DNA of 46,860 nt, taken from contig JAJRVV010000072.1 of the NCBI GenBank assembly GCA_024277135.1, positions 1 to 46,860 on the forward strand, given 5' to 3'. The notes under the pieces were generated by a model. It was not told the origin of the DNA, did not search any database, and worked only from the letters and a program-made list of their open reading frames with translations. The translations under genes and the position numbers were made by a program. Within the stretch, counting starts at the first letter, position 1, and each line of letters starts with the position of its first letter. Below are positions 8,415 to 16,522 of this stretch, piece after piece. The stretch comes from Chloroflexota bacterium. GTDB taxonomy: Bacteria > Chloroflexota > Anaerolineae > Promineifilales > Promineifilaceae.

Positions 8415-10286
8415 ATGTCAAATAAAAAAGCTTTGCTTGTGGCAGCCCTGATGCTCTTGGGCATCATTTTGGTTGCCTGCCAGCCAGAAACGGTCACCGA
8501 GACCGTTGAGGTGCCGGTGGAAGTGACTCGTATCGTCACCGAAACCGTGGTTCAGGAAGGCGAAACGGTTGTGCAGACCGTGGTCGTGACTGAAGAAGTT
8601 ATCGTCGAAGTGGAAGTGCCTGCCGAAGAGCCAGAAATGGTAGAGCCGGTTACTTTCGACAGCTATTCGACAACGGACATCCCCACGCTTGACCCGCAAG
8701 TTGGCGAGGATGTGGTTTCCATTGGTTACATTGAGAATCTGTTCGTGAACTTGACCAACGTCGATCTGGAAACAACGGAAGTTGTGCCGGAAGCGGCCAC
8801 TAGCTGGGAAGTCAGCGAGGATGGGTTGGTTTACACCTTTAATTTGCGCACCGATATTCCCTGGGTGAAGCACAACCCGGTCACCGGCGAGACCGTGCAA
8901 GAAGTTGACGCCGATGGCAATCCCCGCTTTGTGACCGCCAATGATTTCGTCTACGGCATCAAGCGCGCCTGCGACCCCAACATCGGCTCTTATTACAGCA
9001 CCGTGATTGCGCCGCAGCTCTTGGGCTGCCAGGATGTGTTAGATGCGGAAGATCCGTCAGCGATTCCCGACGAATTGTGGGATGGCGTGGGCGTGGTTGC
9101 GCTCGATGACGCCACTCTGGAAATCACGCTTGAATTCCCCGCCAGCTACTTCCTGGTCATGACCCCGATGTGGACGATGGCGGCAACGCCGTCCTGGGCC
9201 ATTGAAGAACATGGCGAAGATTGGATTGAGGCTGGTAACATCGTGACCAGCGGCCGTTACGTCCTCAACGAATGGGTTCACAACGTGCGCCGCACCGTCC
9301 TGCGCAACCCGCTTATGCCCGAAGACATGCAGGGCAGCGGTAACGTCGAAAAACTGGTGACCAACGTCGTGCCTGACACCAGCACCGGCTACGCCTTGTG
9401 GCTCAACAACGAAGTTGAGACCTCCGGCATCCCCGACGCCGAGTTGGAAGCGCACCTGGAGCAATACGGTGACGAAACCGTTCAGATTCCTGACTTGGCT
9501 GTCTTCTACATCAGCTTCCGTATGACCAAAGCGCCGTTCGATGATGCCCGTGTCCGCCGCGCCTTCGGCGCCGCCTTTGACCGCGCCACCTTCGTGGAAA
9601 CCGTGCGTCAGGGCCAGGGCTTGCCCATGAAACATTTCGCGCCTCCAGGCATCTTTGGCGCGCCGCCCATCAACGAAGTTGGCGTTGGCTACGATCCTGA
9701 ATTCGCCGCCGCCCAACTGGCCGAGGCCGGCTACCCCAACTGCGAGGGCTTCCCCACCGTTACCCTGCTTGGCTACAGCGGCCAAAGCACCCTGAACTGG
9801 ATTGAGTTCGCCCAGGCCAACTGGGAAGAAAATCTCGGCTGCTCGGCCGACCTGATCCAGATCGAACAGCAGTCGTTCAGCGAACTGTTGGGCGCCACCG
9901 CTGGCAGCACCCCCGACGAAGAAGCGCCGCACATGTGGACGCTTGGCTGGGGTCCTGACTACGGCGACGAAAACAACTGGGTTGGCGACGTGCTGTGGTG
10001 CGGCAATCCCGGCAACCGTCAGAAACGGGAATGTAACGAAATTGATGACCTGATCGTTGCCGCTCGTGAAGAGACCGATCCGGCGAAGCGCGTCGAAATG
10101 TACGCCCAGATTGAAGAGATGTTCTTTGGGCCAGAAGGCGAATACCCCTTCTTCCCCATCTTCTTGCGCATCGCCTTTGTGGCTGAGCATTCCTGGGTTG
10201 ATCGCATTCCCGCCCTCTTCGGTGGCGAACAGTGGTACAACTACACGATTGACAATGATGCAAAAATGGCGGCTCGCGGCGGATAA
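8415..10286 (+). CDS. Peptide-binding lipoprotein of an Opp/Dpp transporter (SBP family 5)
   Basis: A 623-residue extracellular solute-binding protein of family 5. The signal peptide ends in the lipobox LVAC, with Cys22 as lipid anchor. Residues 25-72 are a Val/Thr/Glu/Pro-rich spacer with VTETV-type near-repeats. The binding domains follow, with recognisable family features: TFDSYSTTDIPTLDPQVGED, VYTFNLRTDIPWVKH, NDFVYGIKRACDP and MTKAPFDDARVRRAFGAAFDR. GGAGGAGG lies upstream of the ATG, giving one of the strongest ribosome sites in the window and fitting the high protein excess usual for binding proteins. A hairpin after the gene may reduce read-through into the permeases. The ligand is inferred to be peptides; other bulky ligands such as opines or sugars are possible in this family. 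Confidence 0.92.
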   Translation: MSNKKALLVAALMLLGIILVACQPETVTETVEVPVEVTRIVTETVVQEGETVVQTVVVTEEVIVEVEVPAEEPEMVEPVTFDSYSTTDIPTLDPQVGEDVVSIGYIENLFVNLTNVDLETTEVVPEAATSWEVSEDGLVYTFNLRTDIPWVKHNPVTGETVQEVDADGNPRFVTANDFVYGIKRACDPNIGSYYSTVIAPQLLGCQDVLDAEDPSAIPDELWDGVGVVALDDATLEITLEFPASYFLVMTPMWTMAATPSWAIEEHGEDWIEAGNIVTSGRYVLNEWVHNVRRTVLRNPLMPEDMQGSGNVEKLVTNVVPDTSTGYALWLNNEVETSGIPDAELEAHLEQYGDETVQIPDLAVFYISFRMTKAPFDDARVRRAFGAAFDRATFVETVRQGQGLPMKHFAPPGIFGAPPINEVGVGYDPEFAAAQLAEAGYPNCEGFPTVTLLGYSGQSTLNWIEFAQANWEENLGCSADLIQIEQQSFSELLGATAGSTPDEEAPHMWTLGWGPDYGDENNWVGDVLWCGNPGNRQKRECNEIDDLIVAAREETDPAKRVEMYAQIEEMFFGPEGEYPFFPIFLRIAFVAEHSWVDRIPALFGGEQWYNYTIDNDAKMAARGG

Positions 10287-10312
10287 TCGCCTCTGAGTTT
10301 GTCTGACAATTG

Positions 10313-10340
10313 GGGGGAGCAGTTATAAAACTGCTCCCCC
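10313..10340 (+). terminator. Strong hairpin between binding-protein and permease genes
   Basis: A perfect 12-bp stem, GGGGGAGCAGTT/AACTGCTCCCCC, with a four-base ATAA loop. It is followed by a broken T-rich run (TGGTTTCTCTATTT). Lying inside an operon, it probably acts as a partial terminator or 3' mRNA stabiliser, leaving the binding protein more abundant than the permeases. Confidence 0.7.
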
Positions 10341-10413
10341 TGGTTTCTCTATTTAACACATATCCAGAGAGGATTAGTGAGTTAAACCACTGTCTGCTAT
10401 TTGGAAGGTTCTT

Positions 10414-11385
10414 ATGATAACCTACATCACTCGCCGACTATTGATTTCGATTCCAATTATTTTCCTTATTGTCCTGGTTACATTCTTGTTAGTGCAGGCG
10501 ATGCCGGGCGGCCCATTTGATTTCGTGGGCATCCGCGTCATGCCAGAGCATATGCGCCGAATCATGGAAGATCGGTACGGCCTGAATGATCCGATTTCTG
10601 TGCAATTTTTTAAGTATTTGGGCAGCTTGCTGCAAGGGGATTTAGGCCCTATGCTGAAGCTGCGCAGCCAAACCGTGAATGACATTGTAGCGGACACATT
10701 CCCGGTTTCCATCCAATTAGGCGTGATGTCTCTGGCGGTGGGGTTTGCCATCGGCATTCCGGCCGGCATCATTGCCGCTTTGAAACACAACACCTTTATT
10801 GATTATTCGGCAACGTTTATCGCTGTTTTGGGCGTATCTATTCCCAGCCTGGTATTGGGGCCAATCTTGATCTATGTTTTTGGGGTGAAGCTGGGTTGGC
10901 TGCCTATCGCTTTCTGGGGGTCTGAGCCGCCGTTTATTTGGGGGTTTTTGCCGAAGCCAACAGCGTATTTTTGGACTCATGCCGTATTGCCTGTGTTTTC
11001 CCTGGGGACGGGGTATTCGGCCGGCGTCGCTCGTCTAACTCGCGCTGGCTTGTTGGAAGTGTTGGATTCGGATTATATTCGCACCGCGCGCGCCAAAGGG
11101 CTGCATGAGCGGACGATTGTGGCTGTCCATGCTTTGAAAAACTCGCTGATTCCTGTGGCGACGATTATTGGGCCGATGTTAGCTGGCGCGATTACGGGCG
11201 CTTTTATTACGGAAACGATTTTCGCGTTGAATGGGATGGGTCGTCGGTTTGTGGAAAGTATTACGCAACGCGAGTATTTTTTGCAAACCAGTCTGGTGCT
11301 TATTTTTGGCATTTTACTGATCGCGGGCAACCTCCTGGTAGACATTCTGTACGCCTGGTTAGACCCCCGAATTCGTTATGATTAA
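10414..11385 (+). CDS. Peptide ABC transporter permease, OppB/DppB family
   Basis: A 323-residue inner-membrane permease. The first helix begins at once (YITRRLLISIPIIFLIVL) and is followed by the LVQAMPGGPF start of the external loop and about five more helices. The cytoplasmic EAA loop reads DYIRTARAKGLHERTIVAVHALKNSLIP, the coupling helix that docks onto the ATPases. The C-terminal helix ends in DPRIRYD, as is usual for this family. A GGAAGG ribosome site precedes the ATG. It forms the channel heterodimer with the permease encoded next. Confidence 0.93.
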   Translation: MITYITRRLLISIPIIFLIVLVTFLLVQAMPGGPFDFVGIRVMPEHMRRIMEDRYGLNDPISVQFFKYLGSLLQGDLGPMLKLRSQTVNDIVADTFPVSIQLGVMSLAVGFAIGIPAGIIAALKHNTFIDYSATFIAVLGVSIPSLVLGPILIYVFGVKLGWLPIAFWGSEPPFIWGFLPKPTAYFWTHAVLPVFSLGTGYSAGVARLTRAGLLEVLDSDYIRTARAKGLHERTIVAVHALKNSLIPVATIIGPMLAGAITGAFITETIFALNGMGRRFVESITQREYFLQTSLVLIFGILLIAGNLLVDILYAWLDPRIRYD

Positions 11386-11398
11386 AGCGCGCGACGAA

Positions 11399-11430
11399 AG
11401 ACCTGCGAAGTTTTGAAACCCCGCAAGTCT
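11399..11430. repeat. Imperfect intergenic palindrome of the GAGGTTT family
   Basis: AGACCTGCGAAGTTT (11399-11413) faces AAACCCCGCAAGTCT (11416-11430), with three mismatched pairs and a 2-base loop, between the two permease genes. It resembles the palindromes at 13271, 35524 and 44418. Confidence 0.6.
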
Positions 11431-11472
11431 CCAGAGAAACATGACGAATAACCAATCTGCGCGAGGTGGATG

Positions 11473-12501
11473 ATGATTGCAGAATTAGAATTAGAACAAG
11501 TTCAAGAGGAAACCAAAGGCCGCAGCCCGGCGCAAGATGCCTTCCGCGAATTCCGGCGCAACAAGATTGCTGTGGGTGGGACTTTGTTTATTTTGTTGGT
11601 GGTGATTGTGGCTGTGGCGGCGCCGCTGTTTACGCCATACCATTTTGCCGACCAAAATAATTTTAACAATCGAGAAAAGCCGATGACCGGCTATATCGTA
11701 ACCACCGACCAGTTGTCAGACTGTCATTGGGCGGGCACGCCGCTGGAATGGGGCTGCACCATCTTTTTTGCCGGCTCTGATTCTTTAGGGCGTGATATTT
11801 GGAGCCGTGTGGTTTATGGCGGCCGGGTTTCTTTAGCCGTAGCCGTGGTAGCGGCGTCGGTGGCTCTGGGCATTGGCATTGTTTATGGCACGATTTCTGG
11901 GTTCGCCGGCGGCACGGTTGATAATATCATGATGCGCATCGTGGACTTCTTATGGGCCATTCCCATGCTGCCCATCATCATTTTAATGACGGTTTATTTC
12001 AAAGCGCTTTCTCGCGCAGGGGTGGATACGGGGGTCGCCGGCTTTCTCATCAGTTTAGATAGGACGGCCGGGGGGCTTTTGTTTGTTTTTATCGCCATGG
12101 GCGCGCTGAACTGGATTGGTATGGCGCGTCTGGCGCGGGGACAAGTTTTATCTTATAAGCAAAAAGAGTTTGTGGAAGCGGCCACGGCGTTGGGCGCTAC
12201 CAATTCCCGCATCATTTTCAAGCATTTGCTGCCCAATATCATGGGGCCGCTGTTGATCGCGGAAAGTATGGCGATTCCGGGTTATATTTTCTTTGAAGCG
12301 GCGCTCAGCTTTATTGGCCTGGGAGTAAACCCACCCACGCCTAGTTGGGGCGCCATGATTAACGAAGGGTATGCCGGGATTAAGTCTAATCCCCATCTGG
12401 TATTGGTTCCGGGGCTGGCGCTGGTTTTTACGACATTGGCCTTCAACTTTATGGGGGATGGGCTGCGAGATGCGTTTGACCCGCGTATGCGCGGTAAGTA
12501 A
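11473..12501 (+). CDS. Peptide ABC transporter permease, OppC/DppC family
   Basis: A permease of about 342 residues with the OppC N-terminal region (DAFREFRRNKIAVGGTLFILLVV) and the family motif GSDSLGRDIWSRVVYGGRVSL, then further helices. The EAA loop is KEFVEAATALGATNSRIIFKHLLPN, and the end is LRDAFDPRMRGK. Two adjacent ATGs are possible (11470 and 11473); the second has better spacing to GAGG. Between the fourth and fifth helices there is a slightly longer stretch (KALSRAGVDTGVAGFLISLDRT) than in many homologues. It pairs with the upstream permease. Confidence 0.93.
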   Translation: MIAELELEQVQEETKGRSPAQDAFREFRRNKIAVGGTLFILLVVIVAVAAPLFTPYHFADQNNFNNREKPMTGYIVTTDQLSDCHWAGTPLEWGCTIFFAGSDSLGRDIWSRVVYGGRVSLAVAVVAASVALGIGIVYGTISGFAGGTVDNIMMRIVDFLWAIPMLPIIILMTVYFKALSRAGVDTGVAGFLISLDRTAGGLLFVFIAMGALNWIGMARLARGQVLSYKQKEFVEAATALGATNSRIIFKHLLPNIMGPLLIAESMAIPGYIFFEAALSFIGLGVNPPTPSWGAMINEGYAGIKSNPHLVLVPGLALVFTTLAFNFMGDGLRDAFDPRMRGK

Positions 12502-12519
12502 TCATTGAGAAGAGGACGA

Positions 12520-13161
12520 ATGAGTGTAATGAAGGCACGCACAGTATTATGGTTGTTGGCAGGCTTGTTGATTCTGGCAGGTCTGGCATGTAGTCAGGCG
12601 GGTGAAATTTTGACACCGGCCGAGGCGACGGCGCGGGCAAAGGCCGTGGAAGCTCAAAATCAATTCACCTCTGACGACAGCGGCGCGGCTTCTGGCGGCG
12701 CGTTTGTGGTGGGGGATACGGCCACGCTTATCGGCAGAAGTTTTCTGGTGAATTTGTATGATGCTCCTGGCGGCAGGATTGCGGCGGGACAAGAGCGGGG
12801 CACCGTAATTATCATCCTGGAATCAACCACATACAAAAATGAACCCTGGTATAAAATCGAAGCCCCAACTGGAGAAGGTTGGGTCTCTGCCGCAAATCTG
12901 GAACCGGTTGAAGAAGCAGTTGGGGAAGAAGGAACAACCGAAGGCCCGCAGCCTGGCGATGAAATGTATCTGGCCGGGAAAGCCTTTCTAGTTAACTTCC
13001 TCGACCAACCCGGCGGGAAAATTATCGCTGGTCAGGAACGGGGCACTGCCATCATCATCTTGCAAATTGCCCAGCATGAAGGCGACACCTGGTATCAAAT
13101 TGAAGCGCCTACAGGTCAAGGCTGGGTTCCGTCAGAGAATATAACGACTGAAGCGCCGTGA
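12520..13161 (+). CDS. Lipoprotein with two SH3-like repeats, last gene of the peptide-transport operon
   Basis: A 213-residue lipoprotein with lipobox LAGLAC (Cys24) and a Ser/Ala/Gly-rich spacer. Two bacterial SH3-like repeats follow, at about 72-128 and 152-208. They are close copies: FLVN(L/F)xDxPGG(R/K)I(A/I)AGQERGT(V/A)IIIL, then WY(K/Q)IEAPTG(E/Q)GWV. Such domains usually bind peptidoglycan or peptides at the cell surface. ATG is chosen over the in-frame TTG at 12505 because GAGG lies five bases before it. It follows the permease stop by 18 bases and is closed by a terminator, so it belongs to the importer operon. A role in cell-wall peptide capture is inference. Confidence 0.8.
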   Translation: MSVMKARTVLWLLAGLLILAGLACSQAGEILTPAEATARAKAVEAQNQFTSDDSGAASGGAFVVGDTATLIGRSFLVNLYDAPGGRIAAGQERGTVIIILESTTYKNEPWYKIEAPTGEGWVSAANLEPVEEAVGEEGTTEGPQPGDEMYLAGKAFLVNFLDQPGGKIIAGQERGTAIIILQIAQHEGDTWYQIEAPTGQGWVPSENITTEAP

Positions 13162-13215
13162 CGAGCGGCTAATCTATATATGATTCTCTGAAACCATAGA
13201 ACAATCAAAATTACG

Positions 13216-13257
13216 CAGGGAGGCGTGAATCCAGATCGCGCCTCCCTGTTTCTTTCT
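13216..13257 (+). terminator. Rho-independent terminator of the peptide-transport operon
   Basis: The stem is CAGGGAGGCG (13216-13225) with CGCCTCCCTG (13239-13248), ten perfect pairs around a 13-base loop. It is followed at once by TTTCTTTCT. It ends the operon that starts at the first ATPase. Confidence 0.85.
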
Positions 13258-13270
13258 ATGAATGGGTAAA

Positions 13271-13301
13271 GACTTACGAGGTTTGGGAAACCTCGTAAGT
13301 C
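13271..13301. repeat. Perfect intergenic palindrome of the GAGGTTT family
   Basis: GACTTACGAGGTTT (13271-13284) and AAACCTCGTAAGTC (13288-13301) form a perfect 14-bp stem with a GGG loop. It lies just after the operon terminator and 18 bases before the next gene. With no T-tract and a separate terminator present, it looks like a dispersed repeat rather than a terminator. Confidence 0.8.
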
Positions 13302-13319
13302 TGCGCCAAATTTGTCGCA

Positions 13320-15119
13320 ATGCTAAAAAAACACCGATTAAATCATTCCGTTGCAATTTCGAGCCTGTGGCTCCTAGCGCTTTTGTTGTCAGCTTGTTCA
13401 GGGGCGCCGGCCAGAGAGTGGCTCAAAGCGCCTGGGTGGAGCCATGGATTGCCGGTGGGAGAGACGCGAATTAGCGACCCGGTCACAATGGCGCTGGATG
13501 ACAAGGGGGGCATTTACCTCTTTTCGATTACGGCCGAAAACAAAAACCTACAACCCACTGTAACTGCTTTGAATCGGCAGGCGGAAATCGTCTGGAAACG
13601 AACATTAGCCATTCCCCTGACTCAGCCTGATAAACCGACTATCTTTTGGGACGGTCAGGCGCTTCACCTTTTCTGGCTCAGCGAGCGCGCTTTGTACCAG
13701 GCTCAAATGGATACATCAGGCAATGTTATCGGGCCGGTTCAGGCGCTGTCCGGCCCTAAAATGGTGGATTCTTACGACGTGGCCATGGGAACCGACGGCA
13801 CGCTTTCCGTTTGGTACGCCGGCCACCGGCGCGATCCCGGTTTGTATGCTTTATCGGTTGGCGACTTGATTAGCGAGGCTGTTTTGGTGGATGCTGAGGG
13901 TGTGCGACCCTCTTTGCAATATGATTCTGTGGGCAAACTGCACGCCGCCTGGTCGCAATATCCGCCGGGATACAATCAAACCTGGTTCTTTTATGCTGAG
14001 TATCCTGACGGCGCGTATCAACCTGGACGGGAGACGGCCGTTTACGCGCCAGCCATCAAACCAACAGACATCCTTTCCGGGCCATGGTTGGGGCTGGATA
14101 CGCAGCAAGTTTATCTGATCTGGAACGTCACCGTGCGTACCAGCCCCGAAGCCGGCGCCAGCGCCAGTCCAAATTTGACGGAATACCTTTACTTTCCACA
14201 AGGACAGCCCGACACATCCGCCCGGCCGCAAGCGATCACTGCGCCCAGCGTTTCCGATCTGGACTTTACGTACCGGCCAGAAGGCGGGTTAGCCGCCGGG
14301 TTGCGCGTCTTCCCCAGCCAGGGGCCATATCCGAATACGGCCGCCGTCAGAGACGTAACCCTCAATACAGCGCCGGGGCCAGAGCAAGAGTTAGCCTTAG
14401 CTTTTGACGTGATGGTGTTGCATGAGTTCCGCAAGGAGCGGGGGCAGATCGGCGCCATTTTCTTGCAAAATGGCAAACTAAATGGATACCAACTTCTCAG
14501 CTTCACGCCCAAAGCTTCAGTGGACCCGGCCATCGTCAGTGACGAGACGCGCCAGCTTTATCTCACCTGGCTGGAGCGTGGGGAAGATGGCGGTTTCCAG
14601 GTTTATTTTGCCAGCACCGCCTCGGATATTCAGGCAGCGCTCTCCCGCGCCACCTGGGGAGATATTGGCCGCATTGGGCGAGAGACGATTTTTGGCCTGC
14701 TGTCCGGCGCAGTATTGGCTCCCGTTGTGGTGATGCTGTGGTTAATTCTGCCACTGCTTATTTTGTTCTTGACATCCTTTTTGCGCCGCAGAAGTGAGGA
14801 TAAATTAACAAGTCCGGGGACGATGATCAGCTTACTGCTGGCAGCGGCTATTTATTGGGGCGCCAAATTACTCACGATACCGGGTATCGGCAGTTTTATT
14901 CCTTTCGCGGCCTGGGTCCCGGCCATTCCAACCTGGTTGCAAGCCCCGTTACAGATTGGCGTGCCGGTGGCGATTACAATTGCAGCTATTCGTGTGGCTT
15001 GGCACTTTACGTATCGCCGCCGCGCGACGTCGCTGCTTTATTTTGCCTTTTTGTACGCGGCGGTAGATGGTGTGTTGACGATGGCGATCTATGGGTTCCT
15101 GTTTTACAATCTGGTTTAG
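13320..15119 (+). CDS. Large exported lipoprotein with C-terminal membrane helices, function unknown
   Basis: A 599-residue protein not assigned to a family. It begins with a signal peptide and lipobox LLSAC (Cys26). Residues 40-440 look like a surface beta-propeller of the sialidase/WD type, with repeated short strands such as DPVTMALDDKGGIYLFS, IFWDGQALHLFWLSE and VAMGTDGTLSVWYAG. From about 455 it has some four hydrophobic helices (starting near GLLSGAVLAPVVVMLWL), separated by a short basic loop RRRSEDK. A lipid anchor plus a multi-helix C-terminus is an unusual combination, putting the propeller outside and an integral anchor in the membrane. No good ribosome site precedes the ATG. The next gene is also a lipoprotein gene, 121 bases on. 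Confidence 0.65.
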   Translation: MLKKHRLNHSVAISSLWLLALLLSACSGAPAREWLKAPGWSHGLPVGETRISDPVTMALDDKGGIYLFSITAENKNLQPTVTALNRQAEIVWKRTLAIPLTQPDKPTIFWDGQALHLFWLSERALYQAQMDTSGNVIGPVQALSGPKMVDSYDVAMGTDGTLSVWYAGHRRDPGLYALSVGDLISEAVLVDAEGVRPSLQYDSVGKLHAAWSQYPPGYNQTWFFYAEYPDGAYQPGRETAVYAPAIKPTDILSGPWLGLDTQQVYLIWNVTVRTSPEAGASASPNLTEYLYFPQGQPDTSARPQAITAPSVSDLDFTYRPEGGLAAGLRVFPSQGPYPNTAAVRDVTLNTAPGPEQELALAFDVMVLHEFRKERGQIGAIFLQNGKLNGYQLLSFTPKASVDPAIVSDETRQLYLTWLERGEDGGFQVYFASTASDIQAALSRATWGDIGRIGRETIFGLLSGAVLAPVVVMLWLILPLLILFLTSFLRRRSEDKLTSPGTMISLLLAAAIYWGAKLLTIPGIGSFIPFAAWVPAIPTWLQAPLQIGVPVAITIAAIRVAWHFTYRRRATSLLYFAFLYAAVDGVLTMAIYGFLFYNLV

Positions 15120-15160
15120 TATGCCCGGTGTACCATCTCAATAAATCGCGGCAAAGAGCT

Positions 15161-15213
15161 GACAGGTTTCATCAAGGCATCTTATTTTGCCGAGCTGCCA
15201 CAGAAAACCTGTC
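15161..15213. repeat. Loose inverted repeat GACAGGTTT/AAACCTGTC
   Basis: GACAGGTTT (15161-15169) and AAACCTGTC (15205-15213) flank 35 bases in the gap before the DUF3179 gene. The arms look like another member of the GAGGTTT-type intergenic palindromes, here with a long internal segment. This is a weak call. Confidence 0.35.
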
Positions 15214-15240
15214 AGGCTTGTCTTGATGATTGAGGCTGTG

Positions 15241-16365
15241 ATGCGCGTTCAAATTTTAGCCGGGCTGCTTTTATTGTTGGCGGCCTGTCAAACCGTTCAA
15301 TTAGAGCCAGAGATGGGGAGGGAAACGGCCGTCCCCCTCCCCACTTCCACTTCCATCCCTCCCACACCCGATCCATTAACGCCACCCAAACGCCGCCTGA
15401 ACGCTGGCGAACTGCAACTGGCGGCCGATATTGACGACATCCCCGCCATCTTCGCCGACTCCAGCCTGTTTTTGGATGCGGCCGCCGGCAGCCAGGAGTG
15501 GGGAGATGAGGAGTTGGTCATCGCCCTGGAAGTGAACGGCATGGCTAAAGCGTACCCGGTGCGGTTGCTCAGCCTGCACGAGATCGTCAATGATGATTTT
15601 GACGGCCGGCCGGTGTTGGTGACATGGTGTCCGCTTTGCTTTTCGGCCATTGCGTTTGATCCGGTGGTAGACGGCCGTGCCCTCACCTTCGGCGTCTCCG
15701 GCTACCTGTACAACGACAACCTGGTCATGTACGACCATCAAACCAACACCTTGTGGAGCCAATTGCTGGGCCAGGCGATGCGCGGCGCGTTGCGGCCGAC
15801 CCAGTTATCCATCCTGCCCAGCCTCCTCACCCGTTGGGGCGATTGGAAAGCGGCGCGCCCCGACACCCTCATCCTCTCGGCGCAGCGCGTAGAGCAGGTG
15901 GCGGCAGAGGATCTCATTGATCCGTATGCCGGTTACTACACCAGCGGCGCGGCCGGCTTCTCCTCCGGGCTGGCGCTGGACGAGCGGCTGCCATCCAAGA
16001 CATTGGTGGCAGGGCTGTTGGCCGGGGCCGACACCCGCGCCTACCCCCTGGAAACGATGCGGCAGGAAACGCTGATCAACGACCAATTGGGCGCCTTGCC
16101 CGCTTTGCTGATTTTTGACCCGGAACTGGAAGCGGTGCGCATTTACAATCGGCGGACGGCCGCACAAACCTTGACCTTTGCCTGGAGTGAAACGCCAGGG
16201 CAGTTGGTGGATAGGGAAACGGGGACGGTATGGGATGCTGCCGCCGGCGTCGCCATTTCCGGGCCGTTGAACGGCGAATCGTTGACGCAGCTTTCCGGGC
16301 CGCTGGTGTTCTGGTTTGCCTGGGCCGCCATTCACCCGGACACAACCATTTACGGGGCGGAGTGA
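15241..16365 (+). CDS. DUF3179 domain lipoprotein
   Basis: A 374-residue protein. It starts with a short signal peptide and lipobox LLAAC (Cys16) and a Pro/Thr-rich spacer (30-50). The DUF3179 domain follows, with its hallmark VTWCPLCFSAIAFD (Cys130 and Cys133), preceded by KAYPVRLLSLHEIVND and followed by GVSGYLYNDNLVMYD and LWSQLLGQAM. The biochemical role of the family is unknown; the conserved CxxC suggests redox chemistry or metal binding. ATG at 15241 is favoured by GAGG five bases upstream, although ATG at 15226 is also in frame. It lies in a run of envelope genes, 121 bases after the propeller lipoprotein gene. Confidence 0.88.
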   Translation: MRVQILAGLLLLLAACQTVQLEPEMGRETAVPLPTSTSIPPTPDPLTPPKRRLNAGELQLAADIDDIPAIFADSSLFLDAAAGSQEWGDEELVIALEVNGMAKAYPVRLLSLHEIVNDDFDGRPVLVTWCPLCFSAIAFDPVVDGRALTFGVSGYLYNDNLVMYDHQTNTLWSQLLGQAMRGALRPTQLSILPSLLTRWGDWKAARPDTLILSAQRVEQVAAEDLIDPYAGYYTSGAAGFSSGLALDERLPSKTLVAGLLAGADTRAYPLETMRQETLINDQLGALPALLIFDPELEAVRIYNRRTAAQTLTFAWSETPGQLVDRETGTVWDAAAGVAISGPLNGESLTQLSGPLVFWFAWAAIHPDTTIYGAE

Positions 16366-16522
16366 TTGCCGGTATAATCCCAACGGAAAACGTCAAACGT
16401 GAAGCGTGTGCCCGTTACCCTTCACCTTGCCATCTGGTCATCAAACAGGAGATGACACGGGCTGCGCCCACCACGAAGGATCAGATTTTCATCCTTCATC
16501 CTTATTATCCAAGGCGGTACCC

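Noticed and set aside
9057..10190. 377-codon minus-strand open frame opposite the peptide-binding protein
   Set aside because: Antisense shadow of a well-supported gene; composition is not protein-like.
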